The notes under the pieces: generated by a model
The model's input: the letters and a program-made list of their open reading frames with translations, nothing else
Told to the model about the DNA's origin: nothing
Database searches by the model: none
Source of the DNA: Acidobacteriota bacterium
Lineage (GTDB): Bacteria; Acidobacteriota; Vicinamibacteria; Vicinamibacterales; UBA8438
Direction of reading: 5' to 3'
Assembly (NCBI GenBank): GCA_011523485.1
Contig: WTGR01000145.1
Span: 1-18,125, forward strand
DNA: 18,125 nucleotides
In this document: positions 5,712-16,840 of the stretch, piece by piece
How the letters are laid out: each line of letters opens with the position of its first letter
Numbering within the stretch: position 1 is the stretch's first letter
Translations under genes and position numbers: made by a program

Positions 5712-8243
5712 CTACCGGTAGCGGCCTCCGGTGCCGCCGAAGTTGTTGGTGAACGTTCCCAGGCCGGCCAGCGTGAACGACACGGTGACGCGCTGGTCCC
5801 GCTCGACGAGTGCCCGGCTTCCGAGTCCCTCGAAGTTGAACACCTGGTAGTCCACGCGCAGGCCGCAGCACTGTGCGTTGTAGTAGAGGCGGATCATCTG
5901 GGCCAGGAACCGCCCGCGCCGGATGTCGTAGTTGAAGTTGTACAGGCCGCCGAACCCGTTGTCCGACGTGCGGAACGACGTCGAGGAGTTGATGTAGTTG
6001 TCCAGTCGGGCAAGGTTGTCGAATCCGGGGAGGCCTTCGATGAAGCGGCGCTGGCTCCAACCTCCGTTCGTCGAGAGCCAGCCGCCGACCTCGTAGCTTC
6101 CCTCCGCGGAAATGGTCCGCATCGCTCCGGCGCGCAACAGAGGCACGTACGCGCGGCGTGCGAAGTCCGGGTCGAACTCCATGCGCAACGTGCCGCCGAT
6201 CTCGCGCGTGGGCTCGGCGCGCACGATCACCGACATCGGCGAAAAGTTGCTCGGCGGCGTACCGCTGAAGCTCGTCCGGAAGCTGCGGTCGTATTGCGCG
6301 GCGTTCTCGTCGGTGTAGTAGCTCTGGGTCACGGACGCGGAGAGGATCTCCCTCGCCACCGATTCCGGTCCGCCCTCGAAGACCCTGGCGTAGAGTCGGG
6401 TGTCGAGCCCGTACTCGACCCGCCAGACGTTGCCGACGATGGAATCGATGCCCTCGATGCGGACGATGCGATCGAAGTCGTCGATGGCGCTGACGCGCGA
6501 GATGCCCGTCCACGGCTCGATGAGGTGCTTCATCCGTTCGGAGTACCCGCTGTCCGGCGTGTCCCATATCTTGACGAACGAGGGACCGGTCGCGCGCGTC
6601 GACAGCTCGTAGAACTGACGGCCCACGCCGACCGCGACCTGTTCCCTGCCGCCCGTCGAGGCGGCGGTTTCGGGCATGTCGACGAGGCTCTCGTCCCAGT
6701 AGGTGGCTCGCCAGGCCGCGGTGGAGTCGATCTTCAGGAACGGCCAGCGGTTGAAGGGAATCTGCAGCACCGGGTACAGATCGAAACGGCTGAGCCCGGA
6801 ATCGACCTCCTGGGCCACCTCGTTCCGCACCCGGCGAGACTGTCTGAGCAGACGGGCGTACTCGGCGTCGAAGGAAAAGTACAGCGGGGTTCCGAAGAGC
6901 TCGGTCTTGCCGCGGCCGAACCCGATGCGCGGACCGGCGCCGTTGAGCGCCGAGTCGGTGCCGCCGAAGAAGGTCTCGTTGAGGTCGTAGGTGCCGCTCA
7001 GCTCGTATTCCCCTACCGGCCCGCTGACGTTGCCCGACGCGGTGCGCCGCGAGTTCGAGGCGTCGAAGACGTTCGTGTGATAGGTCTGGCGGACGGTGAT
7101 GTCGGTGAAGTAGTCCACCTGGGCCCGCGCGGTCCAGTCGCCGGGAAGCCCCTGACGCGCGTTGCCCCGGAACTCGTAGCTCCGCCGTTCCGGACGGGTG
7201 CGCGTGTCGCCCTGGTACGCGATCTCGGCTTCCGGCTCGTTGAGGCGGTACATGCGAAAGTCGCCCTGCGACCCTCCGCCGCGCGTGTAGCGGTACTCGG
7301 CGCCGCGCCCGTCGCCGCCGTGCTGCGTGAACCAGTCGTAATAGAGCGTCGCGTCCTGGCTCCGGTCGATCGCCCAGAAGAAGGCGTTGCTGAGGCTCGA
7401 TCCCTGATAGGTCGAGGCCCCGAACGTCGGCATCAGGAAGCCGGTGGCGCGGCCGTCCTCCTGGATCGGGTACAGCAGGCCCGGCATGTAGAACACCGGC
7501 ACGCCCTTCACCTTGAGCACCGGGTGCAGGATCCAGGCGTAGCTGTCGAGGTTGAGGGTCAGCGACGTCGCGACGAGCTGCCACCGCGGCGTCGGCTGGA
7601 GACAGCTCGTGAACGCGCCCCTGGTGATCCGGTAGCTCCGCGGACCGATCCGCTCGATCATCTGACCATGGAAGAGCAGGTCCGGCTCCTGGGTCCCGAA
7701 CATGCTCCGATCGACCTCCTCGCCCAGGTCGATCCAGCCGTGCGCCTCGTGGAACACCGCTCGCTGATCGTCGGTCCAGTACTCCACCCGATCCGCGGAG
7801 AGACGGACCTCGGGCGCGGAAAAGACGACGTTGCCGGAGGCGACCAGCCGGAGCGCGGGCGTCTCGTTCCCGTCGCTCGCGTCGTCGCCGGCCGGATCTT
7901 CGTTGTCCGGAACGGCGCCGTCGGCGGGTGGCGTTTCGCTCGCGGAGTCCTCCGGCGCTTCTTCCGGGTCGTCCAGGTAGATGTCGACCTGGTCGGCGTA
8001 GAAGTCGAAAGTGTCGCCTTCGAGCTCCACCTCTCCGGTCAGGCGCAGGTGGTCGGCGCTGATCATCTGCAGATTGAACTGCCTGTGGTCGAAAGGCAGA
8101 CTCGAAAGGAGCTGCGCCGCCGCTGCATCGGGGAGCAGCACGATCGCCAGCAGGCCGGCCAGAGAGAATCGCACCCCGGACGACGGTCGCGCGCGGCCGG
8201 CGGAAAAGCGGGGGTGATCACGGGTTCCCGGCACTGCGCGCAT
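5712..8243 (-). CDS. lptD: LPS-assembly outer-membrane protein LptD
   Basis: LptD forms the outer-membrane barrel through which lipopolysaccharide is inserted into the outer leaflet. The 843-residue product has a signal peptide (hydrophobic core about residues 26-38, cleavage near AAAAQ at 44). An OstA/LptA-like jellyroll domain reaches to about residue 230, and a long beta-barrel runs to the C-terminus. The family hallmark TRGAFTSC...PRW (residues 208-221) and the C-terminal double cysteine in YYNAQCCGLRVDYQ are present. Only three cysteines exist: 214, 792 and 793. E. coli LptD has four, so just one interdomain disulfide can form here. A roughly 40-residue acidic, disordered insert (about 91-129) interrupts the jellyroll region. 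The ATG lies 13 bases after the folC stop, implying one transcript with folC. No lptE is seen nearby. Confidence 0.94.
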   Translation of the reverse strand: MRAVPGTRDHPRFSAGRARPSSGVRFSLAGLLAIVLLPDAAAAQLLSSLPFDHRQFNLQMISADHLRLTGEVELEGDTFDFYADQVDIYLDDPEEAPEDSASETPPADGAVPDNEDPAGDDASDGNETPALRLVASGNVVFSAPEVRLSADRVEYWTDDQRAVFHEAHGWIDLGEEVDRSMFGTQEPDLLFHGQMIERIGPRSYRITRGAFTSCLQPTPRWQLVATSLTLNLDSYAWILHPVLKVKGVPVFYMPGLLYPIQEDGRATGFLMPTFGASTYQGSSLSNAFFWAIDRSQDATLYYDWFTQHGGDGRGAEYRYTRGGGSQGDFRMYRLNEPEAEIAYQGDTRTRPERRSYEFRGNARQGLPGDWTARAQVDYFTDITVRQTYHTNVFDASNSRRTASGNVSGPVGEYELSGTYDLNETFFGGTDSALNGAGPRIGFGRGKTELFGTPLYFSFDAEYARLLRQSRRVRNEVAQEVDSGLSRFDLYPVLQIPFNRWPFLKIDSTAAWRATYWDESLVDMPETAASTGGREQVAVGVGRQFYELSTRATGPSFVKIWDTPDSGYSERMKHLIEPWTGISRVSAIDDFDRIVRIEGIDSIVGNVWRVEYGLDTRLYARVFEGGPESVAREILSASVTQSYYTDENAAQYDRSFRTSFSGTPPSNFSPMSVIVRAEPTREIGGTLRMEFDPDFARRAYVPLLRAGAMRTISAEGSYEVGGWLSTNGGWSQRRFIEGLPGFDNLARLDNYINSSTSFRTSDNGFGGLYNFNYDIRRGRFLAQMIRLYYNAQCCGLRVDYQVFNFEGLGSRALVERDQRVTVSFTLAGLGTFTNNFGGTGGRYR

Positions 8244-8256
8244 CCAGCAACTGATT

Positions 8257-9612
8257 CTACTCCCGCTCGGGACCGGCCCGCGGGCCGAGGCCGCCCCGGT
8301 CGAACTCGTGCAGGACCTCGCCCACGAGATACATCGAGCCGGCGACCACCGCCAGGGGTCCGGTCCGCCAGGCGGAAGCGAGCGCGGCGACCGGCGAGGC
8401 GGCGAGCTCGACCGGCACGTCGGGCCGGGTGGAGCGAGCCGCGGCGGCGAGATCGCGCACGGGCCTCCCTCGCGGGTTGGCGATCGGGGAGCAGATGATC
8501 CTGCTCACGGCGTTGCCGAGCGCGGCCAGCATGCCGGCCCCGTCCTTGTCGGAGAGCGTCCCGAACACGAAAGGCAGGCCGGCGGGGCAGATCTCGGTCA
8601 CGTAGGCGCCGAGGGCCTCGGCGGCGGCCACGTTGTGGGCCGGGTCGACGAGGATGCGCCGTCCGGCGGCGCAGTCGACCCATTCCAGGCGTCCGCGCCA
8701 CCGCACGCTCGCGAGGGCCTCCTCGATCGCGGCGCGGGTCGATGGCCCCCCGACAGGCGACAGCTCTTCCAGCAGTCGCACCGCCACCGCCGCGTTCCGG
8801 AGCTGGTGCCGTCCTCGCAGCGCGAAGCGCAGGGGACCGTAGCTCGCGCGGGGCGTGCTCAGCTTCTCGATCCGGGTGACCCCGGCGTCGATGCGCCAGC
8901 GCGCGTCCACCTCCGCCCCGGCGTCGATGAACCGGGCGCCCCGCGCGGCCGCCGCCCGCAGCAGCACGTCGCGTGCCTCCGTCTTCTCCTCCGCGCTCAC
9001 GACCACGGTGTGCGGCTTGATGACGCCCGCCTTCTCGAAGGCGATCTCGGCAAGCGTCGCACCCAGGTGCTGTTGATGATCGAGATCGATGGACGGGATG
9101 CCGACGGCCTGCGGGTGCACCACGTTCGTGGCGTCGAAGCGGCCGCCCATGCCCACCTCGAGGACCGCGATGTCGATCTCCCGGCGCCGGAAGAGGGAGA
9201 GCGCCAGAGCCGTGGTCGCCTCGAAGAACGTGGGTGGATGGGTGAGCCGTCCGGATGCGCGGAGCCGCTCGATCGTCGTCCGGAGATGCTCCGCTTCCTT
9301 CAGGAGGACGGCGTGGTCCACGGCACGGCCGTCGAGGGCGAACCGTTCGCTGAGATCGATCAGGTGCGGCGAAGTGTAGAGACCGGTGGAGCATCCCGCC
9401 GCGCGCAGCCCCCGCTCCACCATCGCGGCCACCGAGCCCTTGCCGTTGGTGCCCGCGATCAGCACCGACCGGAAGTGCCGTTCCGGATGCGCGAGCGCCG
9501 CGGTGAGCGCGTGCATGTTCCCGAGGCCGAGCTTGATGCCGAACCGCTGCAGGCCGAAGAGATAGGAGAGCGGATCCTCGGGCTGCGGGCCGGCGGGCGA
9601 CCGGATGACCAT
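8257..9612 (-). CDS. folC: Bifunctional folylpolyglutamate synthase/dihydrofolate synthase FolC
   Basis: FolC adds glutamate to dihydropteroate and then to folates using ATP, making and retaining cellular folates. The 451-residue cytoplasmic protein opens with the family signature YLFGLQRFGIKLGLGNM. The P-loop GTNGKGSVA follows at residues 54-62, then TSPHLIDLSERF, the metal-binding stretch DLDHQQHLG, and the C-terminal domain signature ILVDPAHNVAAAEAL. Its length is normal for the family. ATG 9612 places the usual spacing before the first signature; no strong Shine-Dalgarno precedes it. It follows the deoxynucleoside kinase by 33 bases and precedes lptD by 13, so these three look like one operon linking nucleotide and folate metabolism with an envelope gene. 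Whether it has both synthase activities cannot be told from sequence alone. Confidence 0.95.
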   Translation of the reverse strand: MVIRSPAGPQPEDPLSYLFGLQRFGIKLGLGNMHALTAALAHPERHFRSVLIAGTNGKGSVAAMVERGLRAAGCSTGLYTSPHLIDLSERFALDGRAVDHAVLLKEAEHLRTTIERLRASGRLTHPPTFFEATTALALSLFRRREIDIAVLEVGMGGRFDATNVVHPQAVGIPSIDLDHQQHLGATLAEIAFEKAGVIKPHTVVVSAEEKTEARDVLLRAAAARGARFIDAGAEVDARWRIDAGVTRIEKLSTPRASYGPLRFALRGRHQLRNAAVAVRLLEELSPVGGPSTRAAIEEALASVRWRGRLEWVDCAAGRRILVDPAHNVAAAEALGAYVTEICPAGLPFVFGTLSDKDGAGMLAALGNAVSRIICSPIANPRGRPVRDLAAAARSTRPDVPVELAASPVAALASAWRTGPLAVVAGSMYLVGEVLHEFDRGGLGPRAGPERE

Positions 9613-9645
9613 GCGACGGATCCGTTCCCGTGGCAGACGGCGCCG

Positions 9646-10287
9646 CTACACGGCCATGCGCGGCACGTAGTACCGCGTGCGGCCGCCCATGCCCTCGATC
9701 TGCTTCAACAGATCGTCGAGCGCCGGCTCGCCCCACGCGCGATCCGAATCGGACATCTCCACTACCAGCAAGGGTGTAGCGGTGTAGTGAAAGAAGAAGT
9801 GATGGTAGGCCTCGTTCAGCTCGCCGAGATAGCGGTCACCCGGCGCGGCTTCGGTGTCGCCGCCCCCAGCCCGGGCGCGCGCCCGCTGCCGCAGGAGGTC
9901 GGTGGGGGTCTGGAGGTAGATCACGAGGTCCGGCGCGACGATGTCCGGCGCCAGCAGGTCGTAGAGCCGCTGATAGATGAAGAGCTCGTTGTCGTCGAGG
10001 TTGAGGTGCGCGTAGATCTTGTCCTTGTCGAACAGGTAGTCGGAGATGGTCAGGCGGTTGAAGAGATCGGACTGCCGCAGCCCGATCTGCTGCCGATGGC
10101 GCGCCAGCAGGGAGAAGAGCTGGGCCTGGAAGGCCGCGCCGGCGCGGCCTGCATGGAAATCGGCGAGGAACGGGTTCTCCGTGTCGTCCAGAATCACTCC
10201 GGCGTCGAGCCGCGCCGCGAGACGCTCGGTGAGGGCGCCCTTGCCGACGGCTATCGGGCCCTCGATCGCGATATGCCGAAAGTCCAC
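9646..10287 (-). CDS. Deoxynucleoside kinase (dGK/dAK-like)
   Basis: This 213-residue protein is a deoxyribonucleoside kinase of the dCK/dGK superfamily. It would phosphorylate a deoxynucleoside at the 5' position with ATP or another NTP as donor, for salvage. The P-loop is at residues 10-17 (GPIAVGKG) and is followed by ENPFL and the substrate-site stretch SDYLFDKDKIYAHLNLDDNE. LVIYLQTPTDLLRQRARAR supplies the lid arginines. The residue after the P-loop Lys16 is Gly17, where the family normally has Ser or Thr to help hold magnesium. The start is GTG 10287; a TATACT lies eight bases upstream on the same strand and there is no classical Shine-Dalgarno. It is the first gene of the cluster with folC and lptD and is divergent from the HEAT-cyclophilin gene. 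The nucleoside specificity is unknown. Confidence 0.88.
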   Translation of the reverse strand: MDFRHIAIEGPIAVGKGALTERLAARLDAGVILDDTENPFLADFHAGRAGAAFQAQLFSLLARHRQQIGLRQSDLFNRLTISDYLFDKDKIYAHLNLDDNELFIYQRLYDLLAPDIVAPDLVIYLQTPTDLLRQRARARAGGGDTEAAPGDRYLGELNEAYHHFFFHYTATPLLVVEMSDSDRAWGEPALDDLLKQIEGMGGRTRYYVPRMAV

Positions 10288-10295
10288 CTCACGCG

Positions 10296-10301
10296 AGTAT
10301 A
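10296..10301 (-). promoter_or_regulatory. Candidate -10 element for the dNK-folC-lptD cluster
   Basis: TATACT on the minus strand matches the -10 consensus well (TATAAT with one change) and lies eight bases before GTG 10287, so the transcript would be leaderless or nearly so. No good -35 is found at 16-18 bases upstream. It overlaps a plus-strand TATAGA that could serve the divergent gene. Confidence 0.48.
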
Positions 10302-10303
10302 GA
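10298..10303 (+). promoter_or_regulatory. Candidate -10 element for the HEAT-cyclophilin gene
   Basis: TATAGA on the plus strand shares its TATA core with the minus-strand TATACT. It ends 13 bases before ATG 10317, so the transcript start would fall only a few bases ahead of that codon. No -35 hexamer or Shine-Dalgarno is evident, so this is suggestive only. Confidence 0.35.
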
Positions 10304-10316
10304 CAATGCGCGTGCT

Positions 10317-12464
10317 ATGATGGCGGCGCTCGCCGACATCGTTCCCATGCAGCGCGCATCGCTGGCCGCCTGTCTCGTTTTCGTCGCGGGGTGCGCGTCC
10401 TCGCCGCCCGTTGCCGCCCCGCGTTCTCCCGAGCCCGCGGATCTCATGTCCTGGATCCTGAGGCTCGAGGATGAGCGCCGGCTCGCCGATCCGGCGCCCG
10501 CTCCCGGCGCCGCCGTTTCGCCGCCGCCGGCGACCGGTCCCGTTCCGCCTCGCGCGGATCTGCTGGCCCTGCTCGAGGCGCCGGAAGCGCACCTGCGGCG
10601 CAGGGCGGCGCTGGCCGTCGGGCGCGTCGGGCTCACGGCCGGCGTCGACGCGCTGGCCGGGCTGTTGGCGGACCCGGAGCCGGAGGTGCGCCAGATGGCG
10701 GCGTTCGGCCTGGGCCTGATCGGCGACCCGGGTGCGGTGGACGTTCTCGTCGACGCCCTCGACGATCCCGCGCCTCCCGTCCAGGGCCGCGCGGCGCAGG
10801 CGCTGGCCCGACTCGGCGCCGACTCCGCCGCCCCGGCGATCGGAGCCATGGTTCGACGCCATGTGACGTCGGCGTACGACCTCGACCCGGACGACATGAC
10901 GTACCCGCAGGGCGCCTCGGTCGAGGCCTTCAGGCTCGGCGTCTACGCGCTCGGCGAGCTGCAGGCGTTCGAGCCGCTGGCCGAAGCCGTGCTCGGCGAG
11001 GATTCGCGGCCGGTCCTCTGGTGGTGGCCGGTCGCTTACGCATTGGGGAGCACGGGAGACGAGCGGGCCCTGCCCGCGCTCGCGACCCTCGCGGGCGTCG
11101 GGGGCAGCGTCGGCGTGGCCCTCGCGGCCGAGGGACTCGGCAGGCTGGCCGATCCGGGTGGAACCGAAGCGCTCACCGACCTGCTCAGCCTGGAGCGCCG
11201 AGGCCGGGCAGTGGTGCTCAGTGCCCTCCGGGCGCTCGGGGAGATGGACGATCCGCGCGCCGCGGAGGAGCTCGACCGCTTCGTTCGCATCAGGGGGCTG
11301 GATCGGCAGCTCCGCCGGGCGGCGGTGGACGCGCTGGCGAATCATGCGAGCCGGGCGTCGATCGAGGTTTTCGTCGAATTGCTGGGACACCCGTGGCCGC
11401 CGCTGCGAGCCGCTTCGGTCCGGGCGCTTTCGCGGGTGGACCCGGAACGGTTCCTGCTCGTCCTGTCCGGCCTCGGTTCGGATCCCGACTGGCGGGTCCG
11501 GGCGGCCGCCGCCGAAGGCCTCGGCCACGCCGGCCCGGAGGCGGCCGGAGCCACGCTGGAGGCGATGCTGAACGACGAAGACCAGCGGGTTCTGCCGGCC
11601 GTGCTCGACGCGCTGGCCGCCGGAGAGCCGACCGGGACAGCGAGCCTGCTGCTCGACCGGCTGGAGACGCCCGACGTCGTCGTTCGCGCCACCGCAGCGC
11701 GCCTGCTGGGGGAGCTGCGGCCGCCGGGCGCCGAGGCTGCGCTCGCCGCCGCCTACGAAGCGGCCGAGCCGGACGCATCGTTCCTGGCCCGTGCCGCGAT
11801 CGTCGATGCGCTGGCCGCGTACGGCGGCGATATGGCGCAGGAGACGCTCGGCGCGGCGCTGGTAGACCGGGACTGGCCGGTTCGCGTCCGCGCGGCGGAG
11901 CATCTCGCCCGCCTGGATCCGGAGTCGGATCCCGCGGCGGCGATCCGGCCGGCGCAGGGGCTGCGACGTGTGGACCACGCCGCTCCGCATCTGACGAATC
12001 CGCAGGTATCGCCGCACGTCTACATCGAGACGGCTCGCGGCACCATCGAGATCGAGCTCGCCGTGCTGGACGCGCCGTTGACCGCGGAGAGCTTCACCAC
12101 TCTCGCACGCCAGGGCTTCTTCGACGGGTTGACGTTCTACCGGGTCGTACCGGGGGAAGCGGCCTACAGCGGGGATCCCCGGAGCGACGACAAGGGAGGA
12201 GCCGGGTTCACGCTCCGCGACGAGCCGAGCCAGCTACCGTTTCTCCGGGGCACGATAGGGCTGGCGCGCGATCGGCCGGATACGGGTGGCAGCCGCTTCT
12301 TCATCACGCTCGCGCCGCAGCCCCGGCTCGACGGTCGCTACACGGCTTTCGGTCGAGTCGTCGCGGGGATGGACGCCGCGGATGGGTTGCAGACGGGGGA
12401 CCGGATCGACCGGGTTCTGGTGTGGGACGGCGTCCAGCCGCTCACGGGCGCCGGCCAGCGTTGA
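10317..12464 (+). CDS. Lipoprotein with HEAT repeats and a C-terminal cyclophilin-type PPIase domain
   Basis: The 715-residue product begins with a lipoprotein signal peptide whose lipobox VAGC puts the lipidated cysteine at residue 26. A Pro/Ala-rich linker follows, then roughly a dozen helical HEAT/PBS-lyase-like repeats (about residues 80-535, typified by RRRAALAVGRVG and EVRQMAAFGLGLIGDP). A cyclophilin domain ends the protein (about 566-710). It keeps FYRVVPG (Arg609, the usual catalytic Arg), GSRFFITL and LDGRYTAFGRV. The F-M-x-Q groove motif after FYRVVPG is replaced by E-A-A-Y, and the Gln of GSQFF is Arg. Prolyl isomerisation is therefore uncertain; a scaffold or chaperone in the periplasm is plausible. 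ATG 10347 (MQRASLAAC...) gives a shorter, more typical signal peptide and is a real alternative to 10317; neither has a Shine-Dalgarno. It converges on ddl. Confidence 0.88.
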   Translation: MMAALADIVPMQRASLAACLVFVAGCASSPPVAAPRSPEPADLMSWILRLEDERRLADPAPAPGAAVSPPPATGPVPPRADLLALLEAPEAHLRRRAALAVGRVGLTAGVDALAGLLADPEPEVRQMAAFGLGLIGDPGAVDVLVDALDDPAPPVQGRAAQALARLGADSAAPAIGAMVRRHVTSAYDLDPDDMTYPQGASVEAFRLGVYALGELQAFEPLAEAVLGEDSRPVLWWWPVAYALGSTGDERALPALATLAGVGGSVGVALAAEGLGRLADPGGTEALTDLLSLERRGRAVVLSALRALGEMDDPRAAEELDRFVRIRGLDRQLRRAAVDALANHASRASIEVFVELLGHPWPPLRAASVRALSRVDPERFLLVLSGLGSDPDWRVRAAAAEGLGHAGPEAAGATLEAMLNDEDQRVLPAVLDALAAGEPTGTASLLLDRLETPDVVVRATAARLLGELRPPGAEAALAAAYEAAEPDASFLARAAIVDALAAYGGDMAQETLGAALVDRDWPVRVRAAEHLARLDPESDPAAAIRPAQGLRRVDHAAPHLTNPQVSPHVYIETARGTIEIELAVLDAPLTAESFTTLARQGFFDGLTFYRVVPGEAAYSGDPRSDDKGGAGFTLRDEPSQLPFLRGTIGLARDRPDTGGSRFFITLAPQPRLDGRYTAFGRVVAGMDAADGLQTGDRIDRVLVWDGVQPLTGAGQR

Positions 12465-15280
<2,816 letters not shown>

Positions 15281-15288
15281 GGGACGCC

Positions 15289-16839
15289 ATGCAGAAGAAC
15301 CTGCAGTGGAAGCTGCTCGCAATCGTGGCGGTCACCGCGCTGGCCGCCTGGGGCGTCTATCCGCCCGGCGATCAGATCCGGCTCGGCCTCGATCTGAGCG
15401 GTGGCGCGCACCTGGTGCTGCGCGTGGAAACGAGCGACGCGTTGCAGGTGGAGACGGAGACGGCCGCCGAGCAGCTCGGCGAGCAGATGTCCCTTCAGGG
15501 AATGGACGCCGCGACCGTGATTCCGGTCGATGCCACGACCATCCGGGTCGAGGGCGTGCCGGGCGAAAGGGATGCGGCCTTCCGCCAGTTGTCGGACGAG
15601 CGGCTGGCTGCGTCCTACGATCGAGAGCCGGGGGCGGGCGGCGCGTACACCTTCCGGATGCGGGGTCCGGTGAACGCCTCCCTGCGCGAGGAGGCCGTCC
15701 GTCAGGCGCTCCAGACCATCGAGCGCCGCGTCAACGAGCTGGGGGTCTCCGAGCCCATCGTCGCGCCGCACGGCATCGGGGGCGACCAGATCCTCGTGCA
15801 GCTTCCGGGCGTTTCCGACGTGGCGCGGGCGAAGGCGCTCATCCGATCCACCTCGCTGCTCGAGCTCAAGCTCGTCGAGGAGGGGCCCTCACCGAGCCGC
15901 GAGGCGCTGTTGCAGGCGAGGAACGGGGTCGTTCCGCCGGATATGGAGATAGCGACCCAGCCGTCCGCCGCCGGTACCGAGCCGTTCTACTACCTGGTGC
16001 GGCGGGTGGCCGCGGTGACGGGCCGCGACCTCCGCAACGCGCGGCCGTCGCTCGACGAGTTCAACCAGCCCGCGGTGAGCTTCACTCTCAACCGCGAAGG
16101 CGCCGTCAAGATGGGCGATATCACCAGCGCCAACCTCGGCCGCGGGCTGGCGATCATCCTCGACGGGCAGGTTCGGTCGGCGCCGACCATCCAGGGCCGA
16201 ATCACCGACAGCGGCCAGATCACGGGCGTCTCCCAGCAGGAGGCCGAGGACCTGCAGATCACGTTGCGGTCCGGCGCGCTGCCCGCGTCGCTCACGTACC
16301 TGGAGGAACGGACCGTCGGCCCGACTCTCGGCGCCGATTCGATTCGGGCGGGGGTCGCCGCTTCCATCGCCGGGCTCGTGCTCGTGGCGTTCTTCATGCT
16401 CGCGTACTACAAGCTGGCCGGCATCAACGCCGTGGTCGCGGTGGTGCTGAACCTGCTCATCCTGATGGCGTGCATGGCCTACATCGAGGCCGTGCTGACG
16501 CTGCCCGGCATTGCCGGGTTGATCCTGACCATCGGCATCGGGGTCGATTCGAACGTGCTGATCTTCGAGCGCATCAAGGAAGAGCTGCGCTCGGCGAAGA
16601 GCGTCCGGTCGGCGGTCGCGGCAGGGTTCGACCGCGTGCTCCTGACGATCATCGACACCCACGTCGCGTCGCTGATCGCGGCGGCCTTCCTGTTCCAGTT
16701 CGGGTCCGGGCCGATCAAGGGCTTCGCGACCACGTTGTTCTTCGGTCTGGTGTCGAACGTGTTCACGGCCGTTTTCGTTTCGCGATCGATGTTCGAGGCC
16801 GTCCTGTCCCGTCGCCGCGTCGCGACGCTGAGCATCTGA
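15289..16839 (+). CDS. secD: Protein translocase subunit SecD
   Basis: SecD, with SecF, uses the proton gradient to pull preproteins out of the SecYEG channel on the periplasmic side. The 516-residue RND-type protein has one N-terminal membrane helix (about residues 7-22) followed by GLDLSGGAHL (33-42). A large periplasmic P1 region extends to about residue 345, with GPTLG just before the second helix. Five more membrane segments run to the C-terminus. The proton-pathway motif reads GIGVDSNVLIFERIKEE (Asp420), against the more common A-V-D-A-N. A purine-rich AGGGGA shortly before the ATG is a modest ribosome binding site. The secF ATG follows one base after the stop. Confidence 0.96.
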   Translation: MQKNLQWKLLAIVAVTALAAWGVYPPGDQIRLGLDLSGGAHLVLRVETSDALQVETETAAEQLGEQMSLQGMDAATVIPVDATTIRVEGVPGERDAAFRQLSDERLAASYDREPGAGGAYTFRMRGPVNASLREEAVRQALQTIERRVNELGVSEPIVAPHGIGGDQILVQLPGVSDVARAKALIRSTSLLELKLVEEGPSPSREALLQARNGVVPPDMEIATQPSAAGTEPFYYLVRRVAAVTGRDLRNARPSLDEFNQPAVSFTLNREGAVKMGDITSANLGRGLAIILDGQVRSAPTIQGRITDSGQITGVSQQEAEDLQITLRSGALPASLTYLEERTVGPTLGADSIRAGVAASIAGLVLVAFFMLAYYKLAGINAVVAVVLNLLILMACMAYIEAVLTLPGIAGLILTIGIGVDSNVLIFERIKEELRSAKSVRSAVAAGFDRVLLTIIDTHVASLIAAAFLFQFGSGPIKGFATTLFFGLVSNVFTAVFVSRSMFEAVLSRRRVATLSI

Positions 16840-16840
16840 G

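Noticed and set aside
6294..8498. A 734-codon open frame on the plus strand antisense to lptD, and similar long frames opposite folC (8308-10302) and the Rmd-like gene (4013-5752)
   Set aside because: Translations are rich in Arg, Gly, Ala and Pro with no recognisable motifs, as expected when the opposite strand of a GC-rich gene lacks stops. The genes beneath carry clear family motifs.
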